A stretch of DNA of 64,000 nucleotides from Lentibacillus jeotgali (GCF_000224785.1 NZ_AGAV01000016.1:58631-122630), one strand, 5' to 3'. Counted from the first letter of the stretch, positions 54,343 to 63,880 are shown. The notes: a model not told the origin generated them from the letters alone. Numbers and translations: made by a program.

Positions 54343-55419
54343 ATGACATTTTATATAAACCATACAGATTTGGAAAGTTATGTTAAGGCTATTTTTCAAA
54401 AGGCAGGATTGAAGGAGGATCACAGTGCAACGGTTGCAAAACATCTTGTGTTTGCCAATTTAAGAGGTGTTGATTCACACGGCGTCACGCGTGTGAAAAA
54501 TTATATCGACCGGCTGGAACAAGGCGTCGTCAATTGGGAACACAGTATGTCGGTAACGAAGGAAACACCTTCATCCGTGTTTATCGATGGTTCCAATGAA
54601 TTGGGTATTATACCAGCAACGGAAGGGATAAAGCTCGCCGTTAATAAGGCAAAAAATACGGGAGTCGCCATTGCGGGTATTAATCATTCCAACCATTGCG
54701 GTATGCTGGCCGATTATACCGGGTATGCTGCTAAGCATGATTGTGTTTGTATAGCCACAACAAATGCACCGTCCTATATGGCGCCATGGGGAGGAAAGGA
54801 AAGGTACTTCGGCACAAATCCGATCTCCTATGGCATACCAGGCGGGGAAGCGGGAAATATTGTCTTTGATATGGCAACAAGTATTGTCGCTAGAGGCAAA
54901 ATAAAACTTGCTATTCAAAATCATGAGGATATTCCCGTTGGCTGGGCGATCACTAAAGATGGTGAACCGACAACAGATGCACAGGAAGCAATGGACGGGA
55001 TGGTTTTGCCGGTTGGCGGCCCCAAAGGATACGGGCTGGCATTGCTGGCTGATGTGTTATCCGGATTGCTGACAGGTGCTTCATTCGGGCCGAGTGTCGG
55101 GAGGCCAGAGAATTTGGATGACGTGCAGGACGTGGGCCAATTTTTCTTTGTAATACGTGCTGATATATTTGAGGAAATGGATACGTTCAAAAAGCGAATG
55201 GATACCATGGCAAAGGAAATGAAACAAATACCGGCAGCCAAAGGTTTTGATAGAGTTTACCTGCCCGGTGAAATCGAAGACGAAAGGGAGAAGGAACGGC
55301 GAATGAGCGGAATCCCTTTGACTAAGGAACTAGCTGATGAACTTCATGCTGTTGGGGAAAGATACGGTATCTCGCCACGATTAAGGGAGTTAGTATTAGA
55401 TGGGATGCTGATGTCATAG
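54343..55419 (+). CDS. malate/L-lactate/sulfolactate dehydrogenase family (Ldh2-like) oxidoreductase
   Basis: The 358-residue NAD(P)-dependent enzyme belongs to the Ldh2 fold: LRGVDSHGVTR (catalytic His), GINHSNHCGML, FGTNPISYGIPG, FDMATSIVARGKI and PVGGPKGYGLAL. Members act on malate, ureidoglycolate or (R)-sulfolactate (ComC). Downstream of a TctCAB transporter and beside sulfur genes, sulfolactate-sulfopyruvate interconversion is a reasonable but unproven guess. ATG 54343 after AAAGGAT is preferred to 54316. Confidence 0.87.
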   Translation: MTFYINHTDLESYVKAIFQKAGLKEDHSATVAKHLVFANLRGVDSHGVTRVKNYIDRLEQGVVNWEHSMSVTKETPSSVFIDGSNELGIIPATEGIKLAVNKAKNTGVAIAGINHSNHCGMLADYTGYAAKHDCVCIATTNAPSYMAPWGGKERYFGTNPISYGIPGGEAGNIVFDMATSIVARGKIKLAIQNHEDIPVGWAITKDGEPTTDAQEAMDGMVLPVGGPKGYGLALLADVLSGLLTGASFGPSVGRPENLDDVQDVGQFFFVIRADIFEEMDTFKKRMDTMAKEMKQIPAAKGFDRVYLPGEIEDEREKERRMSGIPLTKELADELHAVGERYGISPRLRELVLDGMLMS

Positions 55420-55434
55420 CCTATACGTCCATGC

Positions 55435-55559
55435 TTAACGACCGGTACGGACATTCCTACCCGATTGATATGACATTTCCTTAATACTTATACTCTAATT
55501 AGGCTCATTATTGGGGGGATGTCATGCAGCGATTGATGTGTAAGGGCAAACTTTCATAG
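55435..55559 (+). pseudogene. partial copy of the panD leader and first 11 codons
   Basis: From CGGTACGGACATTCCTACC through GCTCATTATTGGGGGG to ATGCAGCGATTGATGTGTAAG this segment mirrors the DNA upstream of and at the start of panD (50543-50660). The reading frame stops after MQRLMCKGKL+S. It therefore retains a promoter/leader and start but no functional protein. It lies just upstream of the PLP-enzyme gene, so it may supply that gene's promoter. Confidence 0.8.
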
Positions 55560-55615
55560 CCACCTTTTAATACGTGATTGTGCCATTTAAAAATTAAGCA
55601 CGGGGAGGTTTTGGG

Positions 55616-56827
55616 ATGAACTTTTGGTTTGTTTGTAAAGCGTGCGCTAAGGCAACCGAGTTTCAATTAAAGCAAAGCAAATGTACATGTGGCGGGACGT
55701 TACAGGTTGAATATGATCTGGAACGCGTCGGTCATACCTTCACGAAGGAATCGTTAAAGAATCGAGTGACCAGCATGTGGCGATACAAAGAACTGCTGCC
55801 GGTGGAAAATCCGCAAAATATTATTTCCTTAGGTGAGGGATGGACTCCTCTCGTTCGGATGCACAGGGCGGAACAGAAATATCCTGTGAAGAGACTATGG
55901 GTAAAACGAGAGGAGCAAAATCCCACAGGAAGCTTTAAGGCACGAGGATTTTCGTCGGCCCTTTCAATTGCTAACGCGTATGGCATTAAAAAGGTAGCTG
56001 TCAATTCAAATGGAAACGCTGCTTCAGCTTTAGCTGCATATGCAAGCAATTCCGGGATGGATAGTTATGTTTTTGTCCCAAAGGATTGTCCTGGTTTAAT
56101 TATTGAAGAGTGTATTCAATATGGTGCACAAACATATTTAGTTGACGGACTGATCCATAACGCCGGAAAAGTTATTGAAGACGGGGAATTAGAACAAGAC
56201 TGGTACAATGTCGGTACACTTAAAGAACCTGGGAGATCAGAGGGCAAGAAAACGATGGGGCTGGAATTAGCTGAACAGTTCAACTGGACCCTTCCTGATG
56301 TCATCATATATCCTACCGGAGGGGGTTCTGGTGTTATCGGAATATGGAATGCCTTGAACCAATTGAAGGAACTTGGGTTCATCGAAGGAGACCTGCCGCG
56401 TATCGTCAGTGTTCAGGAAGAAGGGTGTCAGCCTCTTGTTGATGCGATTGAAAATGGAACAGCGTTTAATGCACAAACTCAGGATATCAGTTCCAATCCT
56501 ACTGGTATGCGGGTGCCAAATCCCCCGGATGGCGAACTGATCCTTTCCATTCTTCGTGAATCGGGAGGGACCGCGGTCGCGGTATCCGAAGAAGACATTA
56601 AAGAAGCGCAAACGTCTCTTGGCAAGCAAGGGATCTCATCATCTCCAGAGGGCGCAGCAACATGGGCAGCGTTTACCAGTTTAATTGACAGGGGTTGGAT
56701 TCAACAGGACGATGAAGTTGTTTTATTCAATACCTCACATGCATTAAAATATTTGGCCTGGGACCAGACTCAGGCTCCAATTATCGAAACCTATAAGGAT
56801 ATGGTAAACAGTAGCGTCATGATTTAA
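55616..56827 (+). CDS. threonine-synthase-like PLP enzyme (possible cysteate synthase)
   Basis: The 403-residue fold-type II PLP enzyme has an N-terminal zinc ribbon (CKACAKA...CTCGG), the PLP lysine Lys108 in [11 protein letters not shown] and the phosphate-binding loop GGGSG (235-239). True threonine synthases usually have FKDRG; here it is FKARG, which hints at another substrate. Archaeal cysteate synthase, a threonine-synthase paralogue, makes L-cysteate from O-phosphoserine and sulfite. The next gene encodes a sulfite-producing APS reductase, which supports this reading. Start ATG 55616 follows GGGGAGG. Confidence 0.75.
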   Translation: MNFWFVCKACAKATEFQLKQSKCTCGGTLQVEYDLERVGHTFTKESLKNRVTSMWRYKELLPVENPQNIISLGEGWTPLVRMHRAEQKYPVKRLWVKREEQNPTGSFKARGFSSALSIANAYGIKKVAVNSNGNAASALAAYASNSGMDSYVFVPKDCPGLIIEECIQYGAQTYLVDGLIHNAGKVIEDGELEQDWYNVGTLKEPGRSEGKKTMGLELAEQFNWTLPDVIIYPTGGGSGVIGIWNALNQLKELGFIEGDLPRIVSVQEEGCQPLVDAIENGTAFNAQTQDISSNPTGMRVPNPPDGELILSILRESGGTAVAVSEEDIKEAQTSLGKQGISSSPEGAATWAAFTSLIDRGWIQQDDEVVLFNTSHALKYLAWDQTQAPIIETYKDMVNSSVMI

Positions 56828-56868
56828 ATACATCGGACTTACAGAATTATGATATGGAGGCAGACGAA

Positions 56869-57588
56869 ATGTATTATCCGGTTACCTATCGTGACTTTTC
56901 GGACGTCCCATTTAAGAATTATGAACCGGGTGATGATACAAAGGGAGCATTGGAAGTTCTGCGATGGGGATATGAATCATACGGCGATTCCCTTGTTTAT
57001 GCATGCAGTTTTGGTGCTGAGGGAATGGTACTGATTGACATGATCTCCAAAGTTAAAAGCGATGCTAAGATTGTTTTTCTCGATACGGAGATTCATTTCC
57101 AGGAAACCTATGATTTAATTGATGACGTTAAAGAAAAGTATCCTGAACTTAGGGTAACGTTAAAAAAACCAGAATTAACGCTGGATGAACAAGCTGGTCA
57201 ATATGGATCGGCACTGTGGCAGCGACAGCCTGATCAATGCTGCTTCATACGCAAAATAAAGCCGCTTGAAGATGCACTGAGCGGAGCGGTTGCCTGGATA
57301 TCCGGTCTTCGCAGAGAGCAGTCACCTGCCCGTAGGAATACTGAATTTGTTAATAAGGATGAACGTTTTAAGTCTGTCAAAATTTGTCCATTAATCCATT
57401 GGACCTGGGATGATGTTTGGTCATATATTCGTGAGCACAATTTGCCTTACAATGACTTGCATGACCAGGGGTACCCGAGTATTGGCTGTATACCGTGTAC
57501 TTCCAGAGTGACAGATTCTAATGATTTGCGCTCAGGCAGATGGTCTGGTTTTAATAAAAGTGAGTGCGGCCTCCACACCTCTTACTAG
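56869..57588 (+). CDS. cysH: adenylyl-sulfate (APS/PAPS) reductase, CysH family
   Basis: The enzyme reduces adenylyl sulfate to sulfite with thioredoxin. The 239-residue protein has the PAPS-reductase fold ([28 protein letters not shown]), the iron-sulfur cysteines CC (PDQCCFIRK) and CxxC (GCIPCTS), which mark the [4Fe-4S] APS-reductase type, and the C-terminal catalytic ECGLHTS. ATG 56869 is preferred to 56854 because TATGGAGG precedes it. No sulfate adenylyltransferase or sulfite reductase is adjacent, so its sulfite may be used by the upstream PLP enzyme. Confidence 0.9.
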   Translation: MYYPVTYRDFSDVPFKNYEPGDDTKGALEVLRWGYESYGDSLVYACSFGAEGMVLIDMISKVKSDAKIVFLDTEIHFQETYDLIDDVKEKYPELRVTLKKPELTLDEQAGQYGSALWQRQPDQCCFIRKIKPLEDALSGAVAWISGLRREQSPARRNTEFVNKDERFKSVKICPLIHWTWDDVWSYIREHNLPYNDLHDQGYPSIGCIPCTSRVTDSNDLRSGRWSGFNKSECGLHTSY

Positions 57589-57602
57589 GTATTGCAGCAT
57601 TA

Positions 57603-57640
57603 ATGAAAGCCTGTCAAAATCTTGTTTGACAGGCTTTCAT
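57603..57640. terminator. bidirectional terminator between cysH and the GntR gene
   Basis: Stem ATGAAAGCCTGTCAAA / TTTGACAGGCTTTCAT with a short loop and T-rich flanks on both strands. Confidence 0.92.
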
Positions 57641-58362
57641 TATTTTTTCCTCGATAGTTTAATATTAAACGAATACATATCCGATCGATAGGAGGCAAGT
57701 TCGTATTCGATAAAATTGCCGTTTACATCCCTCAGGTTCCTTTCGGCGACGAGCATGCTGGTGCTTGCCGGGACCGTCAATAATTTGGCATCCTCTTTGG
57801 CGATTCGTTCAGACCTGATATTCTGATCTGCTTCGATCGATAGCACACCTAATTTCTGCTCAAGCAGATCATATAGTGATACTTTGTTTAAATCATATTC
57901 CATAATGTTTTCGCCGATTTCAACAGGATAATAGTTGTTTTCAACCCCGATAGGTATGTGGTCGGCATAGCGAACTCGTTTAATATGAACGGCTTCTCTC
58001 AGGCCGGTCAGTTTCTGCAGATGCTTAGGTAATTGCACACCCTCTGCCTTAACCAATTTTGCGCCGGGGTCCATTCCCATGCGCTGGATGGTTTCGGAGG
58101 TGCTGCTCAGGCTGCCCAGCCAGTCATTGATCGGCTTTAATGCGACAAATGTGCCTCTGCCGGGTTTTTTCTCAAGCGTTCCTTCGCGTGTCAGTGCATC
58201 AATCGCTTGTCTGACAGTACTGCGGCTGACGTAATATTCATCAATCAGTTCACGCTCACTGGGAATCTTGCCGGTATATACCCCATCCATTATTTTTCGT
58301 TCAATTCGTTCTTTTAGCTGGATGTAAAGCGGAATTGAATTCGTGTAGTCCAGTGCCATCAT
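57640..58362 (-). CDS. GntR/HutC-family transcriptional regulator with UTRA domain
   Basis: The 240-residue protein has a winged helix with the recognition region KIPSERELIDEYYVSRSTVRQAIDAL and a UTRA ligand-binding domain (about 95-235). It is convergent with cysH, so it probably controls the panD-tctCAB-sulfur block. Start ATG 58362 (or 58359) follows GGAGGA. The ligand is unknown; a small metabolite such as a sulfonate is an inference from context. Confidence 0.88.
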   Translation of the reverse strand: MMALDYTNSIPLYIQLKERIERKIMDGVYTGKIPSERELIDEYYVSRSTVRQAIDALTREGTLEKKPGRGTFVALKPINDWLGSLSSTSETIQRMGMDPGAKLVKAEGVQLPKHLQKLTGLREAVHIKRVRYADHIPIGVENNYYPVEIGENIMEYDLNKVSLYDLLEQKLGVLSIEADQNIRSERIAKEDAKLLTVPASTSMLVAERNLRDVNGNFIEYELASYRSDMYSFNIKLSRKK

Positions 58363-58520
58363 AATCCTCCGTTATTGTGGATTTGAAAACTCTTATCCTG
58401 ATAATCTTAGTTTAACATAAAATAGAGTGGGTAGTTACAGAAATAGGAGTGCCTATCAGTATGAAATATGATAGAATCAAGAAAGAAGAGTTACTAATAT
58501 AAAATGGAGCAGGTGTTTCC

Positions 58521-59597
58521 ATGTTTGATACAGCTGATTTAGTCATTGCATTCGTCATTTCCGCTCTGACCGCGCTGTTTATCACGCCATTCATTAAAAG
58601 GTTGGCTCTGAAGATGGGCGCAGCTGATATACCGGATAACAACCGGAAAAATCACAATGGCGTCAAGGCGAGTTCAGGCGGACTGGCAATCTTTATCGGT
58701 GCGATTGCGGGATTTTTATATTTACAGCCATCACATCCACAAATGACAGCAATTATTATTGGTGCCTGTATTATGCTGGCAACGGGTATCATCGATGATA
58801 TGTTTAGTCTGAAGCCGTACATGAAACTCACCGGGCAGCTGTCGGCAGCTCTGGTTGTCGTGTCTTCCGGCTTGGTCATCGAAAAGCTCACGGTCCCTTT
58901 CTTTGGTACGGTTTATATGGATGAAATGGCGGTCATTATTACGATTGTCTGGATTCTTGCAGCATCCAATGCCATTAACTTGATTGATGGACTGGACGGA
59001 CTGGCGGCAGGTGTTTCCGCAATCGGTTTATTCAGTATTCTCATTATGGCGATGATTGATTATAGGGTAGTGGTCGCATATTTGTGCGTCATCTTGATTG
59101 GGAGCTGCCTTGGCTTTCTATACCATAACTTCTACCCAGCGAAAATATTTATGGGTGATACCGGTGCGCTGTTTTTAGGCTATTCCATAGCGGTCGTTTC
59201 CATGCTGGGACTATTTAAAAACGTCGCTTTGTTCAGCTTTATCATCCCGATTATTGTCATTGCCATCCCTGTGTTCGACACGATCCTGGCGATTATCCGC
59301 CGGTCGGTGAACAAACATGGTATTGCCAATGCCGATAAAAAACATATCCATTATCAACTGATGAAAATGGGATACAGTCACCGGGCCGCTGTATTAATCA
59401 TTTTTGGATTCAGCGCCTTTTTCGGCAGCATGGCCATTGTGTTTAATAGTGCCACGTTGTTGACGTCCGTTATTATATTTGGTGTAATTATTGTCGGGAT
59501 GCAGGTAATCGCTGAATTGGCCGGGATTGTCATGCAGGGTCAGCAGCCTGTTTTAACCCGAATCAAACGGATATTTGGAGCGGAAAAAGTGAAATAA
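58521..59597 (+). CDS. tagO: UDP-GlcNAc:undecaprenyl-phosphate GlcNAc-1-phosphate transferase (TagO-like), copy 2
   Basis: The 358-residue homologue of copy 1 (14821) has the motifs GVKASSGGLAIF, GIIDDMF, NLIDGLDGLAAG and FMGDTGALFLGY. The neighbourhood (LCP ligases, tagD, nucleotide-sugar dehydrogenase) fits main teichoic/teichuronic synthesis, so this may be the housekeeping copy. ATG 58521 follows GAGCAGG. A strong bidirectional terminator follows. Confidence 0.92.
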   Translation: MFDTADLVIAFVISALTALFITPFIKRLALKMGAADIPDNNRKNHNGVKASSGGLAIFIGAIAGFLYLQPSHPQMTAIIIGACIMLATGIIDDMFSLKPYMKLTGQLSAALVVVSSGLVIEKLTVPFFGTVYMDEMAVIITIVWILAASNAINLIDGLDGLAAGVSAIGLFSILIMAMIDYRVVVAYLCVILIGSCLGFLYHNFYPAKIFMGDTGALFLGYSIAVVSMLGLFKNVALFSFIIPIIVIAIPVFDTILAIIRRSVNKHGIANADKKHIHYQLMKMGYSHRAAVLIIFGFSAFFGSMAIVFNSATLLTSVIIFGVIIVGMQVIAELAGIVMQGQQPVLTRIKRIFGAEKVK

Positions 59598-59614
59598 ATA
59601 AAAATGATCTCTGC

Positions 59615-59658
59615 AAAAAACACTGCCAGGCCGGTTCGATGGCCTGACAGTGTTTTTT
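59615..59658. terminator. bidirectional terminator between tagO and LCP genes
   Basis: Long stem AAAAAACACTGCCAGGCC / GGCCTGACAGTGTTTTTT with a GGTTCGAT loop. Confidence 0.95.
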
Positions 59659-60672
59659 CTATTGCTCTTCTTCGGTTGTGTAAGTGTCTGACTCACTGCT
59701 TGATGATACCAGATCAAGATGTTCTTTCAATGTCTGTTTTACTTCTGCGAGTGACTGTTCATCAGGAATCTGGTAAGACCCGCCGTTAATCGTTTGCGGA
59801 TACGTCTCAATGGTGAGTTTATCAATGTTGCTGGTGCTGAAATCGGAGTATTCTTGATAGAATCCCAATCCTTCACCAACTGACATATTCGTTTTGACGT
59901 TAGTGCCTACCTCTTCAGCCAATTCATTTATTTTGGTAACTGTTCCGAATGATGTTGCTTTGTCAATAATTGCTTTAATGACCTGCTGCTGTCGCTCATT
60001 ACGCCCAATGTCACCGCGGGGATCTTCCTTACGCATTCTGGCATAGGCCAGGGCTTCTTCACCGTTGAGTTTCATTGGTCCTTCCGTAAATTGCAGATTC
60101 TCATTTCCGGATTCACGCTTGGTGCGCTGCTCAAAATCAAATGGTACGTCAACTTCGATGCCGTCGAGTATATTGACGATATTGATGAATGCATCGAAGT
60201 TTACGGCAGCATAGTAGTCTATCGGTATATCAAGGAACTGCTCGACTGTTTTAATGGCCATTTCCTTGCCGCCGTAAGCATGAGCATGGGTTATCTTTTC
60301 CTTAGTGCCCCTGCCGGCTATTTCAACGAGTGTGTCGCGCGGCAAACTAACCAATTTCAAACTTGCATCACTCGGATTGAACGTCGCAACGAGCATCGTA
60401 TCTGTCCGACCGTTGTCACCATTGGTTGAGTAGTTTTCAACCCCCAGTAACAGGATCGAAATCGGATCATCACCGATTGAGACGGCTTTATCTCTTAAAT
60501 CTGATTTTTCACGGTCAAGATCATCGTACGACTCGCTTGCTGCCGTGTAAGTCTGTAAAACCATGTAACCGACTCCGCCAACGGCCAGCAAAAACATGAC
60601 AAGTATTGGATAAAGGATCCGGCGTCGGCGTTTTTTCTTGATTTGCTTTCGCCTGTCTATACGCTGTTGCAT
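59659..60672 (-). CDS. LytR-CpsA-Psr (LCP) family polymer-wall ligase, copy 1
   Basis: LCP enzymes move wall teichoic acid or capsule from undecaprenyl phosphate to peptidoglycan. The 337-residue protein has a basic N-terminus, one TM helix (LYPILVMFLLAVGGVGYMVL), and the catalytic core LLLGVENYS, GRTDTMLVATF, SLPRDTLVEI and ARMRKEDPRGDIGRNERQQQV. ATG 60672 follows AAGGAGA and is preferred to the upstream starts. It pairs with a second LCP gene across tagD. Confidence 0.9.
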   Translation of the reverse strand: MQQRIDRRKQIKKKRRRRILYPILVMFLLAVGGVGYMVLQTYTAASESYDDLDREKSDLRDKAVSIGDDPISILLLGVENYSTNGDNGRTDTMLVATFNPSDASLKLVSLPRDTLVEIAGRGTKEKITHAHAYGGKEMAIKTVEQFLDIPIDYYAAVNFDAFINIVNILDGIEVDVPFDFEQRTKRESGNENLQFTEGPMKLNGEEALAYARMRKEDPRGDIGRNERQQQVIKAIIDKATSFGTVTKINELAEEVGTNVKTNMSVGEGLGFYQEYSDFSTSNIDKLTIETYPQTINGGSYQIPDEQSLAEVKQTLKEHLDLVSSSSESDTYTTEEEQ

Positions 60673-60819
60673 AACTTTATTCTCCTTCAAATCTTTCATT
60701 CTCATAATCGAATCTATCAACCTATTCATTATAATCGGCATACGTAAAAAATACAATGCGTTTTTAAGAATACCATATATTGCAGACGAATCCGATTAAG
60801 GGAATGTTTCATTTTAATA

Positions 60820-61209
60820 TCAATTTTTCTCCCGGTCTTTTTTGATTTTTGATGAGGAGACCCCTGAAGTCCGCGGAAGGTAGGTGACGTCACAATAACG
60901 TTTTAGAAAATCAAATGTTCCTTTCCAGTCATCACCAATCACAAATATGTCAATGTCATAGCGGATAATATCATCCACTTTTTGGTCCCAGTCTGCTTCA
61001 GGAATAACCTTGTCCACATACCGGATCGCTTCCACGATGATTTTACGGCTTTTATAAGGATGATATGCTTTCTTATTTTTTTTATGGTTAAATTCATCGG
61101 TTGATACACCGACAATCAGATAGTCACCCATTTCCTTTGCCCGTCGCAAAAGGTTGATGTGACCAGGATGAAGCAAGTCAAAAGTACCATACGTCATGAT
61201 TTTTTTCAT
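60820..61209 (-). CDS. tagD: glycerol-3-phosphate cytidylyltransferase TagD
   Basis: TagD makes CDP-glycerol for poly(glycerol phosphate) teichoic acid. The 129-residue enzyme has GTFDLLHPGHINLL (HxGH) and RTSGVSSSKI (RTxGIST-type). Its presence means polyglycerol-phosphate teichoic acid is made in addition to the acidic polymer. Start ATG 61209 follows GGGGAGA. It sits between two LCP genes on the same strand. Confidence 0.93.
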   Translation of the reverse strand: MKKIMTYGTFDLLHPGHINLLRRAKEMGDYLIVGVSTDEFNHKKNKKAYHPYKSRKIIVEAIRYVDKVIPEADWDQKVDDIIRYDIDIFVIGDDWKGTFDFLKRYCDVTYLPRTSGVSSSKIKKDREKN

Positions 61210-61313
61210 AATATCTCCCCATATGATTCATCCCTTTTTATTGTACTATTAACCGCATATATAGTAAATAAAGATCGGAGTGAAAATAGGAGGATGTCTA
61301 TGACAGCCTCCAG

Positions 61314-62312
61314 TCAATACGTACTATTGCGTTCTTCCTCTTTGGCATAATCACTTGTGCCTACATTTCCCTCTAAATCCAGGTGGCTGCGCAAATCAGC
61401 CTGTACGTTGTGTTTGCTTTCTTCATTAACCTGATAATACCAGAGGCCATCCTCCATATAGCCGCCGCTGCCATCAAGATTGACCGTTTCGATTGAAATA
61501 CTCTCATCAAGCCCATAGGAAAGGAAATCTTTCATGTCATTGAACGAAAGGTTGGTGGTCAAATTGTCACCAACTGCATCGATCGTTTCGCCCAGTTTAA
61601 AGACGGATGAGGCTGATGTTGCTTTGCTGGCAATGGTTTTAAGGATTTGCTGCTGCCGCTTGCCGCGTGCCACGTCACTGTCATATTTGCGTGTCCGGGC
61701 CAGTGCCAGTGCTTCTTCACCATTTAAATGCTGTTCGCCTGGCATTAAATGAATGCTGTTTTTGTCATCATCGGAGTCCGATTCCCAGATTTCGTACGGA
61801 ACGTCATACGTAATGCCGCCAAGTGCATTAACAACCTCGACGAAACCTTCGAAATTCATTTTAGCGTAGTAATCCACCGGAACATTCAGGAAGTTTTCGA
61901 CCGTTTCAATGGTTGCTTTAGGTCCGCCGAAGAAATGCGCATGGTTGATTTTCGTATACCGGTCAACTTCCGGAACGTAAACATATGAATCACGCGGGAT
62001 GCTTAATAATTTGACTGAACTGTTCTGTTTGTTGAAGGTGGCCAGTATGAGCGCATCGGAGCGGCTCTGTTTTTCATTTCGGAATTCACTGTTATCAACA
62101 CCAATAAACAGAACGGAAACATTATCTTCAAGCGGATCCACCGCTTCACTCCGAAGTTTGGACGTTTCATTTTCGCGGCCGGTTTTTTCCTGCGACTCGC
62201 TCACCATGTTTTCGGTTTTGTTGTATAAGTAAGCAGCATAACTGCCAGCGGCTATGATAAACAGCAATAAAGGGATGCCGATTATCAGCGTCCACTTTTT
62301 CTTTTTCGACAT
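61314..62312 (-). CDS. LytR-CpsA-Psr (LCP) family polymer-wall ligase, copy 2
   Basis: The 332-residue protein has a TM helix (WTLIIGIPLLLFIIAAGSYAAYLY), an acidic linker and the LCP core VLFIGVDNSEF, RSDALILATF, SIPRDSYVYV, and ARTRKYDSDVARGKRQQQI. Start ATG 62312 follows AAGGAGA. It is divergent from the dehydrogenase gene that follows on the plus strand and shares an intergenic region with it. Confidence 0.9.
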   Translation of the reverse strand: MSKKKKWTLIIGIPLLLFIIAAGSYAAYLYNKTENMVSESQEKTGRENETSKLRSEAVDPLEDNVSVLFIGVDNSEFRNEKQSRSDALILATFNKQNSSVKLLSIPRDSYVYVPEVDRYTKINHAHFFGGPKATIETVENFLNVPVDYYAKMNFEGFVEVVNALGGITYDVPYEIWESDSDDDKNSIHLMPGEQHLNGEEALALARTRKYDSDVARGKRQQQILKTIASKATSASSVFKLGETIDAVGDNLTTNLSFNDMKDFLSYGLDESISIETVNLDGSGGYMEDGLWYYQVNEESKHNVQADLRSHLDLEGNVGTSDYAKEEERNSTY

Positions 62313-62507
62313 GGGCTTATCTCCTTAGTCGTTTCGTGGCATCTATTTTACAAAAACATACACAAAATAACAATAACGAAAAGCGCCGAAATTAAAATAC
62401 TATACAAATAGGACGTATGAATGTATAGTTTGGATATGAACACACGCACACATATATGGTAAAGTATAATAAGTATAAATCTGATTTGATAAAGGTAGGC
62501 TTTTGCT

Positions 62508-63821
62508 ATGTCTCTGTTTGAAAGATTGACAACCAATGAGGAAAAAATTGCTGTTATTGGCCTGGGTTATGTCGGACTTCCACTGGCGGTTGAGCTTGCA
62601 AAAAAATTTGATGTCGTCGGTTTTGACATCAACAAAGCGAAATTGGACAAATACTTAACCGGTATTGATGTCACGCAGGAAGTCGGCGACGAAGCCCTTC
62701 AGAATACCACGATGACATTTACGAGTGATGAAGCAGATCTCAGGGACTGTAAATTTCATATCGTGTCCGTTCCAACGCCGATCAATACCGATAAAACACC
62801 GAATCTGAATCCCGTGATTGCTGCCAGTGAAACAGTTGGACGCAATTTGACAAAAGGGTCGATTGTTGTCTACGAATCGACCGTCTATCCTGGCACAACC
62901 GAAGAGGTTTGTGTCCCGATTCTCGAGGAGCAGTCCGGACTGACATTCGGTGATGATTTTAAAGTCGGCTATTCACCGGAGCGCATCAACCCGGGTGACA
63001 AAGTGAACAAGCTGACCAGCATCACCAAAATCGTATCGGGTTCAGATGACGATGCATTGAAAGAAATATCAGGCGTGTACGGCGCCATCATTGAAGCCGG
63101 TGTCCATGAGGCGGAATCGATTAAGGTCGCCGAAGCTGCCAAAGTCATTGAAAACTCGCAGCGAGATATCAATATCGCATTCATGAACGAGCTATCAATC
63201 GTTTTCAATAAGATGAACATCAACACAAACGCCGTATTGGAGGCGGCCGGCACGAAATGGAACTTCCTGAAATTCACACCGGGTCTCGTCGGCGGGCATT
63301 GCATCGGTGTCGACCCATATTATTTCACGTACAAAGCTGAACAGCTCGGCTACCATTCGCAAATTATCCTGTCTGGCCGGAAAATCAATGATGATATGGG
63401 CAGATATATCGGCTCGAATATCATTAAAAAGATGATCAATGCCAAGCAGGAGATCAGCGGCGCCCGCGTCGGCATTCTCGGCATCACGTTCAAGGAGGAT
63501 ATCCCGGACGTGCGCAACTCCAAAGTCATTGATATTATTGAGGAATTAAAGGACTATGGCGTTGAGGTTGTCGTTCACGATCCGGTTGCCGATAAAGACG
63601 CTGTCTATGACGAGTTCGGTATCGAGCTGGTTGAAAAAGAGCAATTGAACGATCTTGATTGTGTTGTGTTTGCTGTCAGCCACAATGAATTCAAAGAACG
63701 GTATGATCTTGACATGATGGATACCTTGTATCGAACCGATAATAAAGTATTGGTCGATGTCAAAAGCATTTATGACCGAAAAGAATGTGAAGCGAAAGGG
63801 TACCATTACTGGAGCTTGTAA
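62508..63821 (+). CDS. nucleotide-sugar dehydrogenase (WbpA/VipA-like)
   Basis: The 437-residue protein has the Rossmann motif GLGYVGLPLAVELAKKFDVVG, the catalytic cysteine in GLVGGHCIGVDPYYFTYKAE and the C-terminal GITFKEDIPDVRNSKV. These are typical of the UDP-HexNAc dehydrogenase branch (UDP-GlcNAcA/GalNAcA/ManNAcA formers) rather than of Ugd. It would provide an N-acetylhexuronate donor for another acidic polymer, distinct from the ugd product. Start ATG 62508 follows AAAGGTAGG. Confidence 0.9.
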   Translation: MSLFERLTTNEEKIAVIGLGYVGLPLAVELAKKFDVVGFDINKAKLDKYLTGIDVTQEVGDEALQNTTMTFTSDEADLRDCKFHIVSVPTPINTDKTPNLNPVIAASETVGRNLTKGSIVVYESTVYPGTTEEVCVPILEEQSGLTFGDDFKVGYSPERINPGDKVNKLTSITKIVSGSDDDALKEISGVYGAIIEAGVHEAESIKVAEAAKVIENSQRDINIAFMNELSIVFNKMNINTNAVLEAAGTKWNFLKFTPGLVGGHCIGVDPYYFTYKAEQLGYHSQIILSGRKINDDMGRYIGSNIIKKMINAKQEISGARVGILGITFKEDIPDVRNSKVIDIIEELKDYGVEVVVHDPVADKDAVYDEFGIELVEKEQLNDLDCVVFAVSHNEFKERYDLDMMDTLYRTDNKVLVDVKSIYDRKECEAKGYHYWSL

Positions 63822-63880
63822 TTATGTGCCGCTTTTTTGACCTCCGTAATGGAAGGGGATGTTCTGTCTCTCAATAAGTC

